Below are positions 42,742 through 54,058 of a stretch of DNA of 64,000 nucleotides, piece by piece; within the stretch, counting starts at the first letter, position 1; every line of letters starts with the position of its first letter. Location: contig NC_081413.1 in assembly GCF_030272615.1 (NCBI RefSeq), positions 337,744,802 through 337,808,801 on the forward strand, written 5' to 3'. The position numbers and the translations under genes are program-made. The notes beneath the pieces were generated by a model. That model saw only the letters and a program-made list of their open reading frames with translations. It did no database searches and was not told the DNA's origin. Source of the DNA: Cryptomeria japonica. Lineage: Eukaryota; Streptophyta; Pinopsida; Cupressales; Cupressaceae.

Positions 42742-45700
42742 TTACCAGAGCTGAATATATTTGAAAATATCTGGATAGGCCTTCTTCAAAAGCTCTAGAT
42801 AATTATCCCAACTATATTTGAAAGTGTCGATAATAGATACAAGTCCATTTAGCATATGGGCATATGACTCTTTCTCATTAAGCTTTGTCGGTGTGGGCTT
42901 ACCAGCCATATATATACACTCCTTCTTATGTACACTTAATGAGTCCAACCGGGGACTCACCAATCCTCTAATACCTCTTGCTCTCCTTATGATTTTATCT
43001 TTTTCCCTCTCAAGAGCTAAAATTTGGGCTTCCAAAACCAAAATGTGACCATCTATAGATGTAGTTAAATAATTTGATCCATCAAAAGAATTAACTATAC
43101 CTACAATCTCTTCCTGAATATCCTTAATCCTTTTATCTACCTCAGTTGTGAGTAAACTTGTGTTACAAGATACTCTATAAATATTAGTACACTACCTTAA
43201 AGAGTTATCTATCAACTTCAACTTATCATTAATCTCCTTCCTCTCTGACTCAATCATCTGATCAAATGTAGCTCTCTTTGCCTATGCAAACCTCTCTAGT
43301 GCCTGTCAGTTTGATATTTGCCGTAAAGAATAAAAGTCCTTTAAAATATGCTTTGTGATTAACTTAAGCTTTCTGTATGGGCTTGCTTCATTGTCAAATT
43401 TTCACTCCAAGACAAGTCTATGCAAAATAGTGATAGGTTGATCAATAACCCCTTTATCCAAAGATCCTTCCTTCATCATTTATGTGCAGCCATCATCAAG
43501 AGTTTAGTAGAGCTCATCGGTTATGCTTTTCTTTTCAACCTGCTAGCTATCAATCGACAACAATGATGGGCTCACTACCGGTTCACTATCGTATTCCCCT
43601 TTCTTCTCCTCTGATGGTTTAAATTTTATAGCTTCCTCACTTGCACTGGTGTAGTCTCAATTACCATCAGTTCCTACTTAGGAACTGTGTCCTCATCTTG
43701 TACATTCAGATCTAGAGGATTGTTGTCCTCAACATTAGTAACCTGTACACTTGCAACCTTTACACTCTATGATTTTGTCGGTATCTTAAGATTTGCATGT
43801 ACATTAGTCTCTATCGGGGGCTTTATATCCAATATCTTGATATTTTTCAAAATTGAGGGTGCAGTACCCACAATACCTTTACCTTTCACTTCAATTGGGA
43901 TGTCTGTAGTATCTGTCTTAGGTTTCAATGAAGTATAAAAACCATGGTTTTCTTCAAAGAACTTAACCCATTCCTTGTGGGTCTCCTTGATTATCTCATT
44001 GACCCTACCTAACATAAGACTGATTATTCTATGCTTGTTGTGAAAGATTTTCTTATCTGCAACTTCAAGTGTCTTTTCCATCTCCTCTGGAGTAAGAGAA
44101 ACACAAACAAATAACAATTCCTGAATCTTTATATGTCCATCCTCTTCCATTGTTGATAGTTTTCCAGCATCCAAAATGTCATATAATTGTGTCGGTATTT
44201 GGTCTTCAATTTCTAACAAGGCTTTCTTATAAATATCCAAATACAACAAAATTGATTCCTCTACTTCTCTCTGTTCAACATCATCCAAATGCTCATAATA
44301 AAATTGCATATTCTTCAACATGCCATCTTTAGTTATTTGATTAACTAATTCTGGACAAGTCTTGGGTGGAATAACAGTTACATTACTAGATACAAGTGCA
44401 AGATCGGTGCCATCCTTCTTCTTCCTTCTTCCAATAACACATGGGGCTGAAGGTGTTTCTTTTGGTACTCTTTTCTATGTCAGTACCTTAATAGTAACTT
44501 TCCTAACCGGTTTATTCTTTGCTTCTAGCTTAGTCTATTCAATTTTCTTCCTTAATACCCTCTTGAATGCTAAGGGTGTGTCATCATTAAATCCAAATTC
44601 TGCTACAATTGGCTCAATGAATATTTCTGGCTCTTTCCTTTTTCTCCCTTTCTTTGGAACACCATCAATCAATGCCTTAATGTCCTATGAAAAATTTTCA
44701 ACAAATTTACTTGCCTTGCCCTCTTGGTTCTCCCTCTTCTTTCAATTGAACTCAATTTCAACCTTTTGCCTTTTCTACTTAGCAGTACCAAAGTTTTTTA
44801 TAGATTCATCAATAGGTGCATCAATTAGCATTTGTGCATCAACTTCATAACACATTTCCTCATCCAAATATTCTAGGGCCTTACAGCTTCCATCAAAGTT
44901 TCATCTTTCTTGACCATGAAGCATATCTCAGTTGAGTACTTCTCAACAATGTGCTTTGGAATGCTCTCCCTAGAGTTCATCACCTTCTGAAATGCTTTAA
45001 AGTAACCCCACACTTTGTCATCTCTTTGACTACCTAATTTAGCAATTGATTGTTTTAGTTGCCTCCCTACTGGGATATCGAATTCCCATTGTCTCTTCCC
45101 AAAATTGAGAGTCTCATTGATGAAAAACAACATTAAATAGATAATTAGGTTTCCATACCAGAATTTTCCTTTCTTTTCTCCTTTGATCTTTCCTAGGTTA
45201 ATCAATAATTCATCCAACATCCAACCACATAGATCTAACTTCTCATTCTCCCTTATCATTTTATGAGCTGCATAAATGCAGGAGCTAGATACATAATTCA
45301 GTCTATTTGATTGTGTTACCTTGTAACCAATGACCATGCTTCTGAATCTAATATCTTTGTCGATGATAGTGCTAATCCTCATTGGTCGCTTGTTTGATGT
45401 TGCACCGATGATCTTGTTGACTTGATCATTAGAAACCTTCTTCTCAAGATATTGTCAAACCTATGGTAAAAAAGTGATTGCCCTGATGGCCTCCTTTGAA
45501 ATCTTATATGGTCTATCTAACCAGATAAATTATCCATGCACTCTGCTCAAAACATATCTAACAATTTCATCTTCAAATTTCAGAATATCCAGAATGTCAG
45601 TAAACCCTAGATCCTCAATATTTTGGTATTCGGGCTTAATCTTTCCAGAATCTCCCATTAAATCATTCATGTACATTCTCTTAATATCACTCATTCCTAA

Positions 45701-45928
45701 ATCCTCACTATGATAGTGAATGTAAGCTTTGACATCTTCAACATACACGACTCCTTCCGAGACACAAAAAAAAGCGCCAACAGAATCGTCCAGGATAGAA
45801 ATATGTGGATATTGCTTGAAAATAGGTCTGGGATGGTCTTTGACCTCAACTATAGTAGGATTTGCAATAAAAATAGGTTCAAATGATGATCTTGCTTCCA
45901 TGATGAAAGATAAATACCTGTGAATCAC
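42742..45928 (-). pseudogene. Element C ORF2: homologue of element B ORF2 (decayed)
   Basis: The N-terminus near 45900 reads MEARSSFEPIFIANPTIVEV, matching TPEFIANPTVVEV in B. Family blocks follow: IHYHSEDLG, GFTDIL, VLSRVHG, FRSMVIGYK, RENEKLDLCGWMLDEL and FWYGNLIIYLML (45382-44873). A basic region lies near 44650-44500. The helical block at 44321-43767 contains LYLDIYKKALLEI, the counterpart of LHLDIYKNFLIEV in B. A C-terminal helix spans 43041-42742. Several stops and at least two frameshifts break it. Conservation between C and B across the length indicates a formerly functional gene. Confidence 0.7.
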
Positions 45929-46329
45929 TACCGGTGAAAAACCCTAAATAACTCTTTCGATCGCTGGTGAAATCGCTCAAGATGATATCGATTGTACTGA
46001 ATCGCCTTGGAATTCCTTTGAATCGCTCTGAATCACTCTGAATGAAAAGTGATCAAAATGAAGTGAATTCATCGTTTTAACCTCCAAGAATCCCTAATCC
46101 ATCATTGATATGAATGACTTCTAGTGGAAGATACTGGATCTTGATTGAACATCTCCATGTCGGATAAGCATCTCCAATGTATGGAACATCTTCCAGAACC
46201 TTTTCCTGGGGCATATGCACTATCTTCATGAATTTTTCCTACCCCTAAAGCATTTTACTTAGTTACTGGATCAGCTTCATGCCAGTGCAGGAGCAACCTC
46301 CTTTGCTGATTGAGTAATCGGTACATTTT

Positions 46330-47377
46330 CATCTGTTGATTGTTCTTCTAACTTCTTGACCCATCTCTGGTTATGATCTTGTCATATTTCATTAAACTTA
46401 TCTTTTCCTTTCTCATTTGATCCATCATTACCAACCAGTGGATTTTTGCTTCTATAGGAATTAGCAATATGTCCAACCTCATTACATGCATAACATTTGA
46501 CATTGTTCTTTTGAATTGCTTTGCTAAAACTGGTATAATTGCTTGACCTCCACTGATTAGCCATATGTCCAAATTTTCCACATGCGTAACATTTAACATT
46601 CATTCTACAATCTTTTGTCTTATGACCATACTTATTGCATTTAGAACATTGACCGGGAGTAGAATTTGGATTCTGATTTCCTTTATTTCTACATTGCCTA
46701 GCCATGTGACTAAATTTATAAGCATTCAGTTGAATTACCGGTTCCTTATGGTTTTGATCTTCATTTGCAGTACCAGAACTCTGACCTTGTTCAAATCCAA
46801 GTCCACTAGAATCTCCATTCTACCTTTGTCTTTTTTATAACTCATCAAGCTGTGTTGAACTAATCTTCAATCTTTCTTTATACTCACTTGCAATAGTCAG
46901 ATCATCTCTCATAATTATTATTTATCTCTTAAGCTCTTGTTCATTACTTTGGGATTGTACCAAATGAGTTCTTAGCATATCATTTTCATGAACCAAGCTT
47001 CCACATTATTCAAATTTGTTCTTTAGAGATACAACAAGATTTTATTCCTTTTTCTTCTAATCTTCAATCTCCTTAGACATTCTCATAGTTATAGCTTGCA
47101 TTTCATTCCTCATAACCAATTTCTTGTGACTTAGCTTCAGACATCTCTCATTAAGGGTATCTTTCTCTTCATTATCCTTATTCTGTAAAAGTTTCATCCT
47201 CCTAGCTTGAATATATGGCAGTCTCTCCTGTAGGACAAGAATGAATTCCTGAGCAGAATTCAATTCATCTTGTAAGTTCAAGTTCTTCAACCTTTCAGCA
47301 TCATGATCTTCAAGTGCCACCTCAAGTTGCTTCTCCAAACTCATATCCATGGATTTCAGATTCAAGATCTTCCTCAA
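46330..47377 (-). pseudogene. Element C ORF1: coiled-coil protein with CCHC knuckles
   Basis: The coiled coil (47377-47057 and onward) includes SLEKQLEVALEDHDAERLKNL, the counterpart of NLRKQLETTLTDYDAEKVKNI in B. The knuckle array lies at 46730-46450. The first knuckle has an in-frame deletion (AYKFSHMARQC). CSKCNKYGHKTKDC is intact. CYACGKFGHMANQW and CYACNEVGHIANSY have lost the last Cys. Several stops are present. Confidence 0.72.
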
Positions 47378-47403
47378 GTGGTTAAACTTCCTTCAACACA
47401 CAA

Positions 47404-47416
47404 GGCTCTGATACCA
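47404..47416 (-). promoter_or_regulatory. Element C primer-binding site
   Basis: The minus strand reads TGGTATCAGAGCC next to the 5' LTR, a perfect initiator-Met complement. It shares flanking ATTGG and GCCTTGTG-type context with the H site. Confidence 0.9.
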
Positions 47417-47418
47417 AT

Positions 47419-48383
47419 TATTGGAATCCAAGAACACTGAGAGGGGGGGGGGGGGGGGTGAATTAGCATTCTACTAGAATTATCAATTTTAACCTTCTTA
47501 AAACATGCATTCATAAATCAGTATACCGGTACATATAGAATTGAAAGAAGTTAAGCCACCAATAAGACAATCACACAAATGAATACCATAACACATAAAA
47601 TTATACGTGGAAAACCTCAAAGAGGAAAAACCATAGTGGGATTTGTGACCCACAATATCAATCCACTGGCCATATGAATAGATATTACAAAATATAGGGG
47701 CCTGCACTTGTAGGAAGGCTTATAGCCTAGAGCACACTGCTCAATAAAAAAAAGAGCCTCACTAACTACATACAAATCTAGACTACAATCCAGAGAAATG
47801 ATTGAACTAAAATGATAGCATCTTCTATGCATGAATACAGTTCTGGTTAAGCTCTTTCTATTCCGTTCTAAATCCCTAAACCCTTATCGAAATAACCTCT
47901 TACATAAATATCCTCACATACATGATCTCTCTCATATATTTCACATTACATTACATTCCATAACCTTAGATATCCATATCCTTGCCTCTTCATTCATGTT
48001 AATTCATTTTACAAAATGATCTAATCAATTGACCTATATACCCCTTTACAATCCATCATGCCTTATGTCGGCTTAAAAAAATAATTACAATATGAATATA
48101 CATGTCAGATCAATAACATAAATACATGAATATCAAAGACAATTGTTGATTCCAGATCTCCCAAATGATGTTGGCCTCCAATACCGATAACCTAAATGTG
48201 AACCATGTCAGCCTGCAATGTCGGTAACCAAATAATTTCTTCCAACCTGTTGGTGCCAGTGCCAGTGACAGTGAAGTGTCTGTCGGTACACAACTAAACC
48301 AAAATATGAGGTCGAAACATGTTGCCATGTTGCCATCAATGACAACATATTGAAACCAATCAATTGAGTGTCAATTGCCAACA
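47419..48383 (-). repeat. Element C 5' LTR
   Basis: This is the partner of 41513-42497. It has a 16-base G run at 47443-47458, where the left LTR has GAGGAGGGGG. Confidence 0.9.
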
Positions 48384-48388
48384 AAAAC
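48384..48388. repeat. Target site duplication of element C, right copy (AAAAC)
   Basis: It matches 41508-41512. Confidence 0.88.
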
Positions 48389-48600
48389 TTGATTTGTTAA
48401 AATTTTATAAGCATAGAGCATGGGATTTAATTGAAAATTTTGATGCTTTCAATTTACTATTGATTCCAAGGAACCAAAAGAAACATGCTGATATGTTAGC
48501 CTCTTTAGGAGCTCAATATGATGTTCCTACTGAATTTAGAAAATATACAGGTACAACACTATGTCAAAGTGGTAGTAAGACCATCTATACTAGATAATGT
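48389..48600 (+). pseudogene. Element G extra RNase H-like domain, C-terminal half
   Basis: The translation reads LDLLKFYKHRAWDLIENFDAF, then LLLIPRNQKKHADMLASLGAQY. The IPR-N-x-x-AD-xLA pattern is the usual end of the plant RNase H fold in this context. Removing element C and one duplication puts this immediately after the 41262-41507 half. Confidence 0.65.
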
Positions 48601-48859
48601 AACAAATTGGCAATTTTTTGATAGCGATGAACAGATCATCAATTTCTTAATGCAAGAAGTTAAATTTGTTGTTGGTAATCAAAAAAAATGGGAGCATCAA
48701 TATGATAATCAGATATTGCAATTGAAAACAAATAAAGTTCCCAAGGGTTTAGTCACCATAGAATCAATTTTTCAGTTCTGATGATCATGATAGAAGAGGT
48801 AAAAACAACATGATAATCAAACAAGATCATTTTGAATAGATTCAAATCTATGATAACAA

Positions 48860-49796
48860 GATGATCAATCTTGGAAAGGTGTGTAACAACTCAGAACAAA
48901 AAACTTTTATTTCACTTTGTCAAGAATTTAATGAAATTTTTTCTTGGGAGTATGGAGACTTGAAGGGCTTTAACCCTAAACTAGCTCAACATACTATTGA
49001 GTTAGAGCCAAATGGAAAACCAAATCGATAGAAGAAAATACCATTGAATTCCAGGTTAGAACACTTAATGAAGGCTGAGTTGAACAAGCTCATTGAAGGT
49101 AATATTATTTTTCCAATTACGCATACTTCATGGGTTTCCAATTTAGTGCCAGTTAGAAAGAAAAATGGTGAAATAAGATAATGTGTTGATTTTCATGATC
49201 TCAATATTGCTTCACACAAGAACCATTATCCACTGCCATCAATGGAGAATATTTTGTAAGTGGTTTATGGTTCTGAAAGGTTTTCTTTACTAGATGGATA
49301 TTTAGGTTACAATCAAATTCTATTAAAAGATGATGATCAACTTTTGATCAACACAAAAGTGCATTTACCACTAAGTGGGGTACAATGGCATACAGAAAAA
49401 TGCCTTTTGGACTATCTAATGCAGGAGCCACTTTTTCAGAGAGTGATGGATATGGTTCTCAAAGAACTTATCAATAAATTTGTACATTTATATATAGATG
49501 ATATAATTGTTTTTTCAAGGAATACTAATCAACATTTTGATCATCTCAGACAGATTTTTGAAAGATGTGGGGAGTTTGGAGTCTCTTTAAATCCAAAAAA
49601 GAGAATTTTTTCTATTCATGAAGGTAAACTTCTAGGGTATATTGTATCAAAGGAAGGCATTTTAATTGATCCATAAATAATTATAGCTATTCTGGCATTA
49701 CTGCTTCTAGCTCATAAAAAGGGCTTGCAAAGTTTCATAGGGAGAATAAACTTTGTTAGAAGATTTATACCTAACATTACAACATTATTGCAGGCA
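48860..49796 (+). pseudogene. Element G reverse transcriptase
   Basis: The order is ELEPNGKPNR, MKAELNKLIEGNIIFPI, WVSNLVPVRKKNGEIR, CVDFHDLNIASHKNHYPLP, FSLLDGYLGYNQI, a damaged FGLSNA region (LDYLMQEPLFQRVMD), LYIDDIIVFS with the catalytic YIDD at 49491-49502, HFDHLRQIFERCGEFGVSLNP and LLGYIVSKEGI. It is interrupted by stops near 49031, 49181 and 49257, and ends at element D. Confidence 0.88.
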
Positions 49797-49801
49797 CTTA
49801 C
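49797..49801. repeat. Target site duplication of element D, left copy (CTTAC)
   Basis: CTTAC recurs at 51609-51613. Confidence 0.87.
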
Positions 49802-50555
49802 TATTAGGGTTCCCACAGATACTGAGAGGGAGGGGTGAATCAGTATCTGATCGGTAATAAAATTTTCTTAAAACTGAATATGTGGAACATAAAGTAACAG
49901 TATATCGGTATGCAAGAATTAATGCAAATAACAGAATCAAAAATATCCACATGAAAAGAACACCATAACACAAGATGTTTAACGAGGAAACCCGGTGTGG
50001 GAAAAACCTTGGTGGGATTTGTGACCCACAATATTCACTTACTGGCCAATAAGAGAATATTACTTACAATAGGGGCCTGCACATGTAGGAAGGCTAACTG
50101 CCTAGAGCTCACTGCTCAATAAGAAGTCACACTGACTTACAATGAGGATTTACACAAATCCAATATTCTGTACTGCTTTACAATAGCATCTTCAATGCCA
50201 GATTCAGTACCGATTCTTGCTCTGTTCTTTACATATACCCTTGACCTATAATTCGCACATAAGGTCTGCCTTATAATTTATTTATGCTTCCTATCCATAT
50301 CCTACAAATGCCTACAATGATCTCTTTTATATACAAGAGTCATTTTACAATTTGCCAAGTCGGCTTACAATAATAAACAAAATATTACATATCAAAAATC
50401 CTGTCGGCCTCTGTGCCGGTATACATATTTCCTTCTGTGTCGGTGTACATCTTCTATGCTGGTGTACATCTTTTGTGCCAGTGCCGGTGTAGATTGATTT
50501 TGTTGATGCTGGTGCACTGTTTTGTTTGAGTAATGCTTTGCCGGTATAATCTCTT

Positions 50556-50665
50556 GCCGGTGCCATAGGATTGCAAGGTTGCCTGAGTAATGCTTTGCCA
50601 GTGCCATAAGATTGCAAGGTTGCCTGAGTAATGCTTTGTCGGTGCCATAGGATTGCAAGGTTGCC
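50556..50665. repeat. 41-bp tandem repeat in the D LTR (left copy)
   Basis: Three units of GCCGGTGCCATAGGATTGC...GAGTAATGCTTT start at 50556, 50597 and 50638, the last partial. The same array is at 51440-51552 in the right LTR. Each unit begins with a YCGGT motif. Confidence 0.85.
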
Positions 50666-50724
50666 ATCAATGACAAAACCTTCAATCACACACAATGTCT
50701 CATTGGAGTGTCCATATGCCAACA

Positions 50725-51024
50725 ATCTCCCCCTTTGGCATTGATGGCAACACTCATGAGAAATTTCAAAAAGATATCCAAAAATGTTACCAAAAATGTG
50801 AGAGCTCCCCCTGAGCATGTGATCCCTGTGCTTTGAATTTTCTCATCTACTACTCCCCCTTTGGCATCAATGACAAAGGTTAGTAGATTTTGTAGTTGTA
50901 CCAATTCATAACCTCAACCTTGTAGTTGGGTGGTTATTATCTGAAGAATATCTCCCAAAATTAGGTTTATGCCATCCATAAACCTCTTGCTCTCCTTTAT
51001 TGCTATCTCAGTTCTATATACTGT
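50725..51024 (-). other. Element D residual interior with two polypurine tracts
   Basis: The minus strand reads TGCCAAAGGGGGAGAT at 50725-50740 and TGCCAAAGGGGGAGTAG at about 50851-50867, some 130 bp apart. The far end (50890-51020) matches the ORF2 C-terminal region of B by position and wording (GGTTATTATCTGAAGAATATCT-like). Confidence 0.75.
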
Positions 51025-51139
51025 ACCGGTTCTTGCTCTGTTCTTTACATATACCCTTGACCTACAATTCGCACATTAGGTCTGCCTTATAATTTATTTA
51101 TGCTTCCTATCCATATCCTACAAATGCCTACAATGATCT

Positions 51140-51149
51140 CTTTTATATA
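51140..51149 (-). promoter_or_regulatory. TATA box of the D LTR
   Basis: TATATAAAAG on the minus strand lies at 51149-51140, repeated at 50333-50324 in the other LTR. It lies downstream of the YCGGT-rich U3 segment. Confidence 0.55.
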
Positions 51150-51230
51150 CAAGAGTCATTTTACAATTTGCCAAGTCGTCTTACAATAATAAACAAAATA
51201 TTACATATCAAAAATCATGTTGGCCTCTGT

Positions 51231-51527
51231 GCCGGTATACATATTTCCTTCTGTGTCGGTGTACATCTTCTATGCCGGTGTACATCTTTTGTGCCGGTGC
51301 CGGTGTAGATTGATTTTGTTGATGCCGGTGCACTATTTTGTTTGAGTAATGCTTTGTCGGTATAATGTCTGCCGGTGAAGCATTTGTTGATGCCGGTGCA
51401 CTGTTTTGTTTGAGTAATGCTTTGCCGGTATAATGTCTTTCCGGTGCCATAGGATTGCAAGGTTGCCTGAGTAATGCTTTGCCGGTGTCATAGGATTGCA
51501 AGGTGGCCTGAGTAATGCTTTGTCGGT
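51231..51527 (-). promoter_or_regulatory. U3 cluster of ACCGAC and ACCGGC motifs in the D LTR
   Basis: On the minus strand (element sense) there are three ACCGAC (51260-51255, 51361-51356, 51527-51522) and about nine ACCGGC within 300 bp, just upstream of the TATA box. ACCGAC is the core recognised by plant DREB/CBF factors. CGG/CCG-type repeats are also described for Sirevirus LTRs. Function here is inference. Confidence 0.45.
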
Positions 51528-51608
51528 GCCATAGGATTGCAAGGTTGCCATCAATGACAAAACCTTCAATCACACACAATGTCTCATTGGAGTGTCCATA
51601 TGCCAACA

Positions 51609-51613
51609 CTTAC
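51609..51613. repeat. Target site duplication of element D, right copy (CTTAC)
   Basis: It matches 49797-49801. Confidence 0.87.
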
Positions 51614-52126
51614 AAAAATGCTTAAAAAGAATACCATTTTCAAATGGACCAAGGAAGGTATAAAGAGTTTTGAAAGTATTAAAGAGGCACTTGCATCAGC
51701 CCCAACACTGATTAATCCAAATTATGAAAAGGACTTTATACTATATGTCTTTGGAGGCATTGATATTATCTCAACCATGCTCTGTCAACAAAATAAAGAA
51801 GGGCATGAGCAACCAATTACATTTTTCAACCATGCAATATAGGATTATGAGGTGAGATATTCCTTTGTAGAAAAACACATGCTTGCAGTTATTAGAATCC
51901 TTAAGAAAGCCAGGCATATGTTGTCTAATAACAAAATTCATATATTAGTAACACATCCAACATTTAAAGAATTTTTGCTAAACAAAGACATAAAAGATAA
52001 AAGAGCAGGTTGGATAACTAGGGTTATGGAATATGATGTTGATATTAAAGTAACAAAAATGGCTAGAAGAAAAGGTTTATGTGAACATATGGTAGAAGAT
52101 GCAGAAAACAACCATCAATTAAAAGG
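51614..52126 (+). pseudogene. Element G Gypsy-type RNase H domain
   Basis: After element D the frame resumes with KMLKKNTIFKWTKEGIKSFESIKEAL, then FILYVFGGIDIISTMLCQ (catalytic Asp region, D replaced in YVFGG), EQPITFFNHAI, a stop, EVRYSFVEKHMLAVI and MLSNNKIHILVTHP, ending LCEHMV. This is the normal RNase H that follows RT in Gypsy elements. Confidence 0.85.
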
Positions 52127-52129
52127 ATG

Positions 52130-53464
52130 AGATGCCTATATACTTACAAATGAAGAAGAGGGTGCTACCTTGGATGAAGAAACAAATGTAGTAGCTGATG
52201 CTCCAGTTTTTGAACTAGATTGGATTTTAAAAATGATACATTATTTACTTAATGGTGACTACCTTGAAGGATTGGAAAAGTCCAAAAGAAGGTATTATAG
52301 ATTACAAGCCATTTCTTATGCTTTTATTGACAATGTTCTTTATAAAATATATTTTCATGGAGTTCTTCTTAGATGTATACAACCAGATCAGACTGATTGA
52401 ATTCTTGAGGAACTCCATGATGGACGTACAAGAGGTCATTCTGTAGCAATAACAACAACTCTAAAAATCATGTGAGTTGGTTATTACTGGCTAGATTTAT
52501 TCAAAGATACACAAAGGTGGGTTAGGAAATTTGAAAAATGCTCACTTTTTGTAGGAAAGAAAAGGATTGAAACCTTGCCACTTCAACTTATATAGGTGCA
52601 ACAACCATTTGCCAAATGGAGATTAGATTTTATTGGGCCTATTAACCCACTTTCAAGTGTAGGACATAAGTGGATCCTAACAACACTGTATTACTTTACA
52701 AAATAGACAAAAGCAATTGCACTTAAAGAAGCAAATGATAGTTCAATTTTAAATTTTTATCAAGATCTAATATCTAGGTTTGGTACCCCTGATGCAATCA
52801 TATCTAAAAATTCTTTAGGATTGATTGGTTTAAAAGTCTCAGATTGGTTTGCCAAGATCAATATTTTCTAAGTGCTTCATCAAATTATTACCCACATGGT
52901 AATGGACAGGTTGAATCAACTAATAAGAATCTGATTAAGATCATTAAAAAGTCTATTCAACATAATCAAAGAACATGGCATGATGAGCTGAAGTTATCTC
53001 TGTGGGCTGATAGAATAACCCCAAAGAGGGCTACAGGTTTTTCACCTTATGCCCTTGTATGTGGAAAAGAGGCCTAATTACCAATTTTAGTAGAGTTTCC
53101 AGCTCTAAGTTATATCAAGGAACTTGAAATGCTAGGGGAGCAACCAATGGAAATCAAGTTGGCTCAACTAATGGAGTTGGAAGAAACCATAAAGTAAACT
53201 TTCAAAAAGCTTGAAATTCACCATTCTCAAATGAAGAAAACATTTGATAAGAAAGAAGTAGCAAGAACCTTCAATGAAGGAGATTTAGTTTTCAAATGGG
53301 ATGAACTTAAAAGAAGACTTGGTAGGCATACCAAGTTTTATGCCATGTGGGATGGCCCATATATAATCATTGAGAAGAAATAGCATAACGCATTTCAACT
53401 TTCAAAGCTAGATGGAGAAGTAATATCGATCCCAGTCAATGAGATCCACCTCAAACCTTGTTTT
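52130..53464 (+). pseudogene. Element G integrase
   Basis: The zinc-binding region at 52400-52560 has HDGRTRGH and WVRKFEKC, with the first Cys of the pair missing. The core has WRLDFIGPINP (first catalytic Asp, near 52622). The second catalytic position lies in DAIISKNS, where IISDN is usual. HGNGQVESTNKN (Glu, near 52905) follows. The C-terminal part includes FNEGDLVFKWDE and KFYAMWDGPYIIIE, and the frame ends at 53464. Multiple stops make it inactive. Confidence 0.88.
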
Positions 53465-53778
53465 TGAGGGTTGATTTTCAGCTATTAAGTACTTTTGCAC
53501 AATTTTTATTTTCAATAAGTGCATCTATTTCACATATTTCAGCTCTATTTTTAGATAGTTTATTTCAATAAGTAGGTGTTGCACAACTTTGTCGATTCTT
53601 TTGAAGAGCCTTGTTTGTTTCAAATTTTGTTTTTGTTGTTGTTTTCTATTTCAGTTTGAGTTTCAAAGAGCTAAATGTCATAAAGAAGGCAAGACTATGT
53701 GCCCAATGGATACCACTAAAGGCAACTGGTCTAAATTGATATGTTTAGCAGACAACGAGCCTTGAGAGGTCGCCAAAT
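53465..53778 (+). other. Element G 3' untranslated internal region
   Basis: There is no coding signal. The best purine tract before the LTR is GCCTTGAGAGG at about 53759-53769, which is weak. Confidence 0.6.
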
Positions 53779-54058
53779 TGTTATCTAAATTTTGAATCGT
53801 CAAAAATTTGATAGGCCTATGATCAGCCTTACACATCAAATGAAAGAAAGGTACACAATTTTATTTCTTTATACTTCATTTATCAGATTTGAATATAAAA
53901 ATGAATAATTATTTTTAAATGCAATGTATTTCAATAATGTACATCATAAAAGATGCATATGAAAAAAGCTTTTTCATTTACATAAATGTGTAAGAACCCA
54001 CACAAGCCGTGGGTATGACTGAAAAGGTGCAACAAATAGAATGATATGCACATAAATA
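53779..54058 (+). repeat. Element G 3' LTR, first 280 bp
   Basis: It aligns with 27455-27720. Both contain TTTGATAGGCCTATGATC, GTACACAATT, AAATGCAATGTATTT and CCCACACAAGCC. It is cut at 54058 by element H. Confidence 0.88.

Larger units (their letters stand above)
41513..48383 (-). mobile_element. Element C: complete pol-less Copia-type LTR element (6.9 kb, minus strand)
   Basis: LTRs at 41513-42497 and 47419-48383, a 5-bp duplication AAAAC, a perfect PBS (47404-47416), main and second polypurine tracts (42498-42515 and 42640-42660), ORF1 (47377-46330) and ORF2 (45928 to about 42742). Architecture and protein segments match B. No pol motif is present. Both LTRs begin TATTGG on the plus strand, so the U5 terminus is CCAATA, not CCAACA. 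It is inserted in the extra RNase H of element G. Confidence 0.92.
49802..51608 (-). mobile_element. Element D: internally deleted derivative of the A/B/C family (1.8 kb)
   Basis: It consists of a full 3' LTR (49802-50724), 300 bp of internal 3' sequence with both polypurine tracts (50725-51024), then a 5'-LTR remnant (about 51025-51608) matching the left LTR from about 50213 on. PBS, ORF1 and most of ORF2 are gone. CTTAC duplications flank it, so the deletion happened within an integrated or previously deleted copy with normal ends. The break lies in a shared GTACCGGT-like sequence, suggesting microhomology. Confidence 0.88.
27455..54058 (+). mobile_element. Element G: Ty3/Gypsy element with long LTRs, carrying three nested insertions
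   Basis: The 5' LTR is 27455-38414 (interrupted by a LINE), the PBS is 38420-38437, and the coding region spans 38586-53464. The 3' LTR starts at 53779 and is cut by element H at 54058. The 27455 and 53779 starts align over about 300 bp. Order: gag, protease, extra RNase H-like domain, RT, Gypsy RNase H, integrase. The long LTR and the extra RNase H suggest the Tat branch of Gypsy. Elements C and D are inserted in the two RNase H regions. Confidence 0.85.

Noticed and set aside
50556-50665. 41-bp repeats in the D LTR as a possible CRISPR or satellite
   Set aside because: There are only three contiguous units, present in both LTR copies of one retrotransposon.
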